The notes under the pieces: generated by a model
Database searches by the model: none
What the model was told of the DNA's origin: nothing
The model's input: the letters and a program-made list of their open reading frames with translations, nothing else
Made by a program: the position numbers and the translations under genes
Assembly (NCBI GenBank): GCA_003693505.1
Contig: QUZD01000054.1
Coordinates: forward strand, 62,001-126,000
DNA: 64,000 nucleotides
Source of the DNA: Pseudonectria foliicola
Lineage: Eukaryota; Ascomycota; Sordariomycetes; Hypocreales; Nectriaceae
Reading direction: 5' to 3'
In this document: in pieces, positions 56,645 to 64,000 of the stretch
Position numbering within the stretch: the first letter of the stretch is position 1
How the letters are laid out: the number at the start of each line of letters is the position of its first letter

Positions 56645-57600
56645 GTTTGGTCTGAGTGTGTCTTACAGTAGCTTGCAGATTACAGATTACAGATTACAAT
56701 CGCTACTGGACCTCTTCTTGTTGTTGGGTGGGCTGAGGTGGCGTGGCTTTGGGTTAGGTTTCTGTTGATTAGATGTCAGATGGATGAGATTAGATGGATC
56801 CGCGCATCTCTCGTCAAGGTGCATTTTTGGCCTCGCTTCGTTTCCGTGCTGTCGGCTTCCGGATGCAATTCATCTCGTGCACAAAGCTTGTAATTTACCT
56901 ACCTCCCTACCTAGATACCTAAGGTAGGCACGCAGGCACGTAGACATTGGCGGCAGTATGAGATGCATTCCTCTCAGCTCCCCACAGCCCAAGGAAGCAT
57001 GACGTGAAAGCGTAATCTGTGCAGCACACTGCATTGTCGTATTAGTGGCTCGGGTTCGCATTCGCACCCGCATCCACACTGATTGGCATCATATATGTAC
57101 ATGCTGAGCAAGTACTAAGTTAGGTATGGTAGGTAAGTCATGTACAATAGACGAGACGCTGCGGCAACAACAGCCGCAATAGCAGCAATAGCAACAACAA
57201 CAGCAGACGATGGATGTGCTAAGCGAGCCATCAGCCAACACCTGGTGGATGTAAACGTCAACGAAGGCCAGCAATCGAGGCCGCTTCGATGACGTCTTTG
57301 CCGGCAGCATCCTCCGAGCTGACCTACAGTAGCTGGCCTAGCTGGCCTGGCTGATCTGGCTGATCTGGCTGACCTGGACCAAAAAAGGCACCAGGTCTTG
57401 CGCATTCCCCACATGGAACGGCCCTTGAGGCTACCTCTAGGCCGCTAACAAGGTACCATACCTACTGTACCTCCTAGAATAGTACCTACTAGCCCGTCTC
57501 GAAGCTACCCAGAACGATCCATGCGGGAGCTCTCCTCGTCATCATTTAGGCACATGCTTTTCTCCCCGCGGGAGGGACGGCCACCTTAAACCTCTCCCGC

Positions 57601-57640
57601 TCCTCCTCCTCCTCCTCCTCCTCCTCCTCCTCCTCCTCCC
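57601..57640 (+). promoter_or_regulatory. CCT tract upstream of the GGPP synthase gene
   Basis: About thirteen uninterrupted CCT triplets, 122-161 bases before the ATG. It is a microsatellite by structure and probably also a core-promoter pyrimidine tract. Confidence 0.6.
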
Positions 57641-57761
57641 AAACAGACATTTCGAGAGGCAGGCAGACAGTCAGACAGACAGACATCCAGGGCTGCATCT
57701 CCATCTCCATCTCTTTTTTTCCCCTTTCGCATCCGACTACTGAGCACATACCAACCTCCCA

Positions 57762-58967
57762 ATGCTGTCTCTATCCTCGAGAGAACCCGACATGATGCCC
57801 TCCAACCCGCTCGCATCGCCCAACGCCATCCCGCCTCGCACCTCGAGCAACGGCCTCACCAACATCGCCCAGATGACCTCTCCCTCCTCCTCTTCCTCCG
57901 CCGCCAAACCGGTCCTGCGCCCCGTCTCCGAGGCCGACTGGCTCGGCCAGAAGCACGGCCCCAAGTCCCCGACCTTTCCCTCCTCCGGCATCTCCATGAT
58001 GCAGCCCATGCAGCCGAACCAGCCTCCCAATCCGGAACGCTACGCCCACGACGACCTCAACTTCACCGCCCAGCGCTCCTGGACCGACGAGAAGGAAAAG
58101 GTCGTTCGCGGCCCTTACGACTATGTCATCAGCCACCCGGGCAAGGACTTCCGCGCCCAGCTCATCGGCGCCTTCAACGCCTGGCTCGAGGTGCCCCAGG
58201 ACAGCCTCGACATCATCACAAAGTCCGTCGGCATGCTCCACGAGTCCTCCCTCCTCGTGGACGACGTCCAGGACTCGTCCGAGCTGCGTCGGGGCTTCCC
58301 CGTCGCCCATAACATCTTTGGCGTCGCTCAAACCATCAACTCGGCCAATTACATCTACTTTGTCGCCCTCCAGGAGCTGCAGCGCCTCCAGAACACAAAG
58401 GCCATCACCATGTTCGCCGAGGAGCTCGTCAATCTCCACCGCGGTCAGGGAATGGACCTCTTCTGGCGCGACACCCTCACCTGCCCGTCTGAAGACGACT
58501 ACCTCGAGATGGTCGGCAACAAGACTGGTGGCCTCTTCCGCCTCGGCATCAAGCTCATGCAGGCCGAGTCCAGCACTGGAATCGACTGCGTACCCCTCGT
58601 CAATCTCGTAGGCCTCATCTTCCAGATCCGCGATGACTACCTCAACCTCTCCTCCAAGGAGTACAGCGACAACAAGGGCATGTGCGAGGACCTGACCGAG
58701 GGCAAGTTCTCGTTCCCCATTATCCACAGCATCCGCTCCGACCCCACCAACCTCCAGATCATCAACATTCTCAAGCAGAAGACGTCCGATATCCAGGTAA
58801 AACGCTATGCCGTTGCCTACATGGAGTCCACTGGCAGCTTCGAGTACACCCGCAAAGTATTGACTACCCTCATTGAGCGCGCTCGCAAGGTTGCTGAGGA
58901 GATTGACAATGGCCGCGGGCACACCAAGGGCATCCACAAGATCCTGGACAAAATGGTCGTGCAATAG
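57762..58967 (+). CDS. ggs1: geranylgeranyl diphosphate synthase
   Basis: Single-exon gene for 401 residues. Two further in-frame ATGs follow at codons 11 and 12, so the true start could be slightly later. After a Ser/Pro-rich N-terminus of about 100 residues comes the all-helical trans-prenyltransferase domain, with the first Asp-rich motif DDVQD (Asp167, Asp168, Asp171) and RRG after it, GQGMDLFWRD, the KTGGLF segment and the second motif DDYLN (Asp291, Asp292). The spacing, the sequence around the first motif and the length fit fungal GGPP synthases of primary metabolism, which make the C20 donor for protein prenylation and diterpenes. There are no terpene-cyclase or P450 genes nearby, so a secondary-metabolite cluster is unlikely. 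No targeting peptide is obvious. Confidence 0.95.
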   Translation: MLSLSSREPDMMPSNPLASPNAIPPRTSSNGLTNIAQMTSPSSSSSAAKPVLRPVSEADWLGQKHGPKSPTFPSSGISMMQPMQPNQPPNPERYAHDDLNFTAQRSWTDEKEKVVRGPYDYVISHPGKDFRAQLIGAFNAWLEVPQDSLDIITKSVGMLHESSLLVDDVQDSSELRRGFPVAHNIFGVAQTINSANYIYFVALQELQRLQNTKAITMFAEELVNLHRGQGMDLFWRDTLTCPSEDDYLEMVGNKTGGLFRLGIKLMQAESSTGIDCVPLVNLVGLIFQIRDDYLNLSSKEYSDNKGMCEDLTEGKFSFPIIHSIRSDPTNLQIINILKQKTSDIQVKRYAVAYMESTGSFEYTRKVLTTLIERARKVAEEIDNGRGHTKGIHKILDKMVVQ

Positions 58968-59491
58968 CGACCGTTGCTCACCTCGCATACCGTGGGCTCT
59001 AGTATCGGAGGGAGTCATTCTACCCTGGGTGTCTGCCTCTTCATGATAGATGTAACGTGTTTACGAGTGGAGCTCATTTGGAACAATCTGGCCGGCGTCG
59101 GGGCACATTTCTTCCCAGTCTCCTTTCTTTCTTTTCTTCATATCCATTATTGTTATATTGCTATACTCCTGTAATGCTGGGATATTGCATGGAGGCTTGA
59201 TACCATGACTGACTGCTCCGAGGCCTGCGGCGGAAAGCAGTGACAGGGAACAAGCTTTTGCGTTCTGAAATCTATGCTCGTCCTATCTAATCGTCAATAC
59301 CCGCAAGAGAGTGTTGACAAGTTGGGAGACGCCAGCAATATTTAACTTTGTGCGTAGGTAGGTATCCAACTTAGATACTGCCTACTAGCGAAATGACCCT
59401 AGCCCAAACGCCATGCATCGTCAACAGGTGATATCAAACACTAAAAGGAAAAAGAATTCACACGTTGGCCGTGAACGACCCCCTGGGCGTT
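58968..59491. other. intergenic region between convergent genes
   Basis: The 3' flanks of the GGPP synthase gene and the peroxin gene. Apart from a GTAGGTAGG string near 59355, nothing stands out. Confidence 0.6.
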
Positions 59492-61012
59492 TCAGTTGGC
59501 CACTGATGGCTGGACTTTGCGCTTCACCAGTCGAACCCATCTCCTCCTCCTCCAGTCACCCCTCCTGCCCGTCGAATCCTCTCCCTCCTCCCAGCTAGGC
59601 TGCCCACTAGGCCTATACCTCCTCTTCTCGGACGTGGCATCAATCACGCCCGTCCGCTCGTCGTGCTCGTCGTGCATGTCGTAGACCCAGCGCTCGCCTT
59701 CCGTCTCCACCTCGACGCCTGTGATGATGCGCTCCTCGACCCAGTCACGGCTCCAGAGATCCAGCGCCCACTTCTTCTCGCTCCATTCCCACGCCTCGGG
59801 GGCCAGCACATCCTCAAAGAACCGCGTGCCGCGGGGCCGCTCGCCGGCGATGCGGGCCTGGGAAAGCGGGTCGTAGGGCGAAGGGGAGAAGAGCCAGGGC
59901 TCCCACTCGCCGGCCGTGGAGATGCGCTGCAGTTCAAAGATCTCAACCTCTCGCGTCTCTGGGCTCGAGTCCAGGATCACATCCTTGGCGATCCACTCGT
60001 CCAGCCAGGTCCGTGCCTTGGCCTCTTGCGGCTGGAGGCGTTCCCTGTGTGCCACGGCCAGAAGACGGGCGACGCTGGGGTGGCCAGAACCGACAACGAC
60101 CCAGCCCCCGATGAGAAAGACAATCTTCCAAGGGAGGAGCTGGGCGGCAATGGTCATAAAGGTACCCCCCGCGAAGAGAAACAGGAAAATAGCCGAGCTC
60201 AGCGCTTCGTCGCTAAAGTTGGTCACCGGCACCAGGAGCGCAACAACCTTGTCGTGCCCTTGGCTAAAGTCTTCCATGCAGTTCTGGAGATCGCGCATGT
60301 TGCGGAAAAAGTCCTTACTGAGCTCCTTGACGGGCTTCACGGTCGCCGCGGGCGCCAGCGGCGGCCCGCGGGGAGAGTACCCGACATTCTGCTCGCTCGA
60401 GAGAGTGCCCTTGGGTGGTGCAGGATGGCGCGCGAGGAAGGCAGGGATGAAGACGCCTAGGAGAAGGATGGCTACGGGCAACACGCACAGCAGGTAAGGG
60501 TCAAGGCAGACGAAGGAGTAGACGGCAAGGAGCGAGAGGGTGTGCGACGTCTTGTCCCAGGCAAGGACGCGCTCGACACGGGCTTGGAACTTGAACATGA
60601 CGCCAATACGGGCATTGAAGCGCCGGAAGTTGTACGACATGGTGGTGATGTTGAAGTTGGGGCGCTCCGCCTGGGAGGACGGCCTGTCGTCGCCTCCTCC
60701 ATTCGCATCGGGCCCCTCATCGTCGTCGGTGGGAATGACTTGCTGCAACAGCCTAGCCAGAAATCATCAGCGTAAGCTTTACAGGGAAAAGACAGCTTCT
60801 TCATTCAGAGGGGGGACACACTTTTCTACGAGGCGATCCTGGAGGCTCGTCTTCTCCCGGAGCGCTGCGAGGCCGCCGCGGAGGCCTGACCGCTGTTGTT
60901 GCTGAGACGTCGCAGCATCCTGGCCGGAGTGAGCGTGTTGGTCGGGCGCGGGCGAAGGAGGCGGTGAATCGTCCTGCCGCGTGGCAAGGATCTCGGTGGT
61001 GAAGTCGTCCAT
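59492..61012 (-). CDS. Pex24/Pex28-29 type integral peroxisomal membrane peroxin
   Basis: Predicted 483 residues in two exons, 61012-60822 and 60752-59492; the 69-base intron (GTGTGT donor, GGCTAG acceptor) splits a Lys codon. The start at 61012 gives MDDFTTEILATRQ; another in-frame ATG lies 62 codons upstream at 61198 but looks less natural. Residues 90-300 hold the membrane region: the FNITTMSYNFRRFNARIG segment, hydrophobic stretches LSLLAVYSFVCLDPYLLCVL and FLIGGWVVVG, and the stretch between them. The C-terminal half carries dysferlin-like DysF motifs (EVEIFELQRI, EWEPWLFSP, WEWSEKKWALDL, GERWVYDM). This layout is that of the fungal Pex24 family (PF06398), which controls peroxisome number and size at the peroxisome-ER interface. 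The exact orthologue (Pex28, 29 or 24) cannot be fixed here. Confidence 0.85.
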
Positions 61013-63725
61013 GGACAAGACGTGGCTGGTAGAAGGGCAAGACCTCGTGGTGCGATCAAGACATTGGTGCGGCCTGCGCTGTTGGAGTCTGGTGGGTTGT
61101 TGGATCAAGCTCCGAAATGACGGGTTCGAGATGCAGTACAGCTGGTCGGCTGCGACATGTGACACAGCCCATTCCGTCCCTTGGGGGAATCCTGACATCA
61201 CCTTTTGTGGCTGCCGGGCATTAGCGCAGCCGGCGCTTATTACAGTACAGCAGCGCGTCTAGCACCGAGCATCCCAATGCCTTTGCATGTGGCTTTCCTT
61301 GTCCTCCTGCTTTCCACATGTCCATTCTTCATCTCAATTTCAATTAGGTCCGTCATCTCAGCTCTATTTCGTGACCGTGAGGACCAGGGCCCCGATGACG
61401 TACTGGCACCACTACCCATGCTGGAACGGCTAGCTGGCTGTGTTTGGGGCTCCGTTGAGATGCATTCACAAACTAAACTGGGCCAGGGTTATAATAGCGA
61501 TGGTCTTGCCTTAGATTTCGGATTTCGACACCCATACGCAATCCTGAAAATCGAGGCCAAACCATTGCTCAACTCATCCTCAAGGCTACGATGATGTCTG
61601 CCTACCTCGTATATCACATTCCGGTGTTTGATTCCCCCCACTACCTAGCCACCTGTGAAACGTCGTATAGGGCGGGAACAGAAGAGGCCAACGCGTGCGA
61701 TGGATTCTTCCATCAGACGCACCGCTGGTGCACTACCGACGATACGGGTTAGCAAGCCATGCAATGCAGCAAGGACATGACATTTGGAAGTGGGCTGGGG
61801 AAGGGATTGGCCATTCGTTTTCCAACCCACCTCGACCTCAGCCCAGCCTCTACTTAGCTGGCGGCCAAGACCCCCTTATTGCGTGCATGCTCGCCAGTGG
61901 CCAATTCGTGAGCCCCTAATATGTACAGATTAGACATGGATTGGATTGTTGGACCGGGATTGGGGGGGTTGGCGCATGAGGGATGATGCCTGTGGGGATC
62001 CTGGCAAAGAGAGAGCGCCTCGGCAGCCGTTAATGAAGTGTGAAGATCAGTCGGTGCAACACAAGCAGAAGAAAGAAGAGTAAAGAGTCCGACGCATGAC
62101 CGTTGGGCTTCGACGTTCCATTCATTACAACCCATACTGCCGAAAGAGAAGCATGATTGGAGGGGGTATTGGGCTCAATTACATGTTTGGCGTGCTTTGG
62201 ATGGGGTAAGCGGGTGGGCTTGTAAACAAAGAACCCTGGGTTTAGGTAGTTCGTGGCCGCACTATCAACAAAGGAACTGGGTACTCGGTACCGTACTTAC
62301 GTACATGGTACATATTGCAGAACACAGCACAGACATACATGGTCGCTCCAACAGACTGTTCCATCTGTGAATTCCAAATCATGTTGCGTTGCAGAGACGA
62401 GAGAGCCCGGCGAGAGAGGCTGGCTAGGGCTCTCTCTCGTCGTCGTGTTCCCGTCTTGACATTGGGTCAAATCAGGGTCTGCTTACCGTTTTGGGTCCCG
62501 ACCTCCCACTAAGCCGTCGGGAGGATGGGACTTAATGTCCGCTTGCGTGGGAAAGCGAAGGGGGAAGAAAAGGCAATGAGAAAGCATGAGAAAGCACTAG
62601 GCAGGGGCGGGGATTCTACAGTAGCCTAATCTGTACAGTAACAGCAAAAGGCCAGACGCCAGACGCGAACAGTTCGTGATTTGGGTCCCCCCCCCCCCCC
62701 GTTTCCTCCAGGTCCACCGCCATTGTCGCCCGTTCGCGCTCGGTTCGGGTTGGCGCACTCGTGGGTGAGACAGGAGGCTGGAGTCTGGAGTCGACTGAGT
62801 CTGAATCTCAGTCTGAGTCTGCACACGGAACGGAGACGCCACCGGAAATTGAACGAGCAGAACCTACGGAGTGATCCGTACTGCACTATCTTTCTCTCTC
62901 TCTCGCTCTCTCTATCTCGGGCTACCTAATTCGTCAAGTCGGACAATTTCAAGCGACGATTCAGGTGCGCAGTGGATTAGGGTGGGTAGGAAATTGGAGG
63001 GCGTGAGACACCTCCACCAATTTAGTTCCTGTATTCGTACCTAAGTAGAACAAAGTAGGTCAAAATATGTCAAGGTAGGTCAAGGTAAGGTAGGTTGATG
63101 TTGGCCAAGGTACCTAATCTGTACTGTAGTATTCCAATGTGCAACAAGAGGCTTCGAAGCTGGCCGCGCTGCATGAAGATTATGCCATTGCCCCAAGCCA
63201 GCCTGCCATTCGTCTCTGTACCGCCTTGCGCACGACGAATTGGCCCTGTTCCGAGGTACCGGCCTCGCCTGCTCATCCATCATATTACTGTTCCGGCAAT
63301 TCCAAGTCAGCCACGTGTGCAGGAGAATGCGCTGGCCTGTTTTGGCAATCTGTATTTTGCAATCTGCAATCTGTATCCGTATGTAATCTGTAAGGTGGTA
63401 GGCAGGTACCTACCTCAGTTACAGTACCTAGTCTACCTACTGTATCCATCCCGCAGCGCAATAGGGGATAATTCCGGCCATCCCCTGAAGCCAAGGATGG
63501 ATGCGATCTGCTCGGGTGATGGCATGTACTATGTACCTGCTCCGCTTGGCGTTGAATCGCTCCCAGCCTCTCAGCGTGACTTAAGCCAGCCGCCTCGGGG
63601 CGCAGCATCGCCAGGCTGACTCCACCACGACGCGGGAACCCTAGGCGTCACCTCAAGTACCATCTACTTTGGCCTCCCACAGAGGCTCACTAAATCACCC
63701 GCTGGCATCCACTGGCAGTGGCGCC

Positions 63726-63785
63726 GGCTGGGCAGCTTGCAGGGCACTTGCAGGACACTTGCAGGGCACTGGCAGGCAGCTGGCA
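63726..63785. repeat. CACTTGCAGGG/CAGGCAGCTGG repeat
   Basis: Imperfect 11-base units around GCAGGGCACTT, three or four copies, passing into GGCAGCT units. Confidence 0.75.
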
Positions 63786-63830
63786 GCCGGCATCCATTGA
63801 TTGTCTGGCGGCCCCGTCCATCCACCCATC

Positions 63831-63872
63831 ATCCATCCATCCATCCATCCATCCATCCATCCAACCAACCAA
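63831..63872. repeat. ATCC/CAAC tetranucleotide microsatellite
   Basis: ATCC tetramers, seven or more in a row, followed by three CAAC tetramers. Confidence 0.85.
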
Positions 63873-64000
63873 CCATTCCTCCATTCCCTTTCGAAAAACA
63901 ACGTTTGTCCATCTCGTCTCGGCCTGGACTTGGGACTTTGTCCACCATCACCACCTTCGAGCGCCGTCTGCTCCTGCTCTTCGCTGGGCAGGATCCCATC

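Larger units (their letters stand above)
55279..57761. other. divergent promoter region and gene-free DNA
   Basis: This holds the promoters of the pectinase fusion (minus) and of the GGPP synthase (plus). Repeats include TGTGG (56620-56644), TACAGATTA copies (56681, 56688), and a CCT tract (57601-57640). No ORF here is convincing. Confidence 0.6.
61013..64000. other. gene-free stretch to the end of the window
   Basis: This contains the peroxin promoter, TACAGATTA copies (61924; reversed 62627, 63115, 63384), a 14-base C run (62687-62700), GGTAGG strings (63040-63100, 63395-63440) and an ATCC tract (63831-63872). The pyrimidine-rich last 130 bases may be the leader of a gene beyond the window. 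No gene can be supported inside it. Confidence 0.55.

Noticed and set aside
45000..61012. Possible secondary-metabolite cluster around the dioxygenase and GGPP synthase genes
   Set aside because: There is no synthase, cyclase, P450, transporter or cluster regulator between them; the neighbours are housekeeping genes.

Overview
The window looks like nuclear DNA from a filamentous ascomycete, most probably a Sordariomycete; I cannot name the species. The evidence is the short introns (about 50 to 160 bases, GTANGT-type donors, a CTAAC/CTGAC-like branch sequence, AG acceptors), pyrimidine-rich leaders before start codons, and fungal families such as an ApsA/Num1 cortical anchor, Opy2, INO80 Ies4, the septation protein Cdc14 and a Ras2-type GTPase. 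Intron-exon structures were worked out by hand from splice signals and protein-family continuity, so the boundaries are predictions.

Layout. Bases 1 to 15,400 carry four genes separated by long gene-free stretches: opy2 (+), ras2 (-), a haloacid-dehalogenase-like hydrolase (-) and a six-span membrane protein (+). A gene-poor block of about 7.6 kb follows, full of microsatellites and holding at most one doubtful ORF. From 23 kb come the large cortical anchor gene (+), an OTU deubiquitinase (+) converging on a TPMT-like methyltransferase (-), a small 66-residue protein (-), a SAM35/metaxin-like protein (+), a Gid1/RanBPM-like protein (-) and Ies4 (-). From 45 kb: a secreted cysteine-containing protein (+), indoleamine 2,3-dioxygenase (+), a cysteine-rich single-span membrane protein (+), Cdc14 (-), a pectin methylesterase-pectate lyase fusion (-), GGPP synthase (+) and a Pex24/Pex28-29 type peroxin (-). 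The last 3 kb is gene-free.

There is no obvious gene cluster; most genes are single-copy housekeeping or signalling functions. Some functional links can be drawn: Opy2 and Ras2 both act in membrane-proximal signalling; the Ras2-like protein ends in a CaaL-type box that would be expected to use the GGPP made by the synthase in the same window; the fusion enzyme combines two successive steps of pectin breakdown. The intergenic DNA is unusual: it is peppered with short motifs (TACAGATTA, TACCTAGGTA and GGTAGGTA-type strings) on both strands and with many tandem repeats. I saw no convincing tRNA, rRNA, transposon, CRISPR array or AT-rich RIP-like block.
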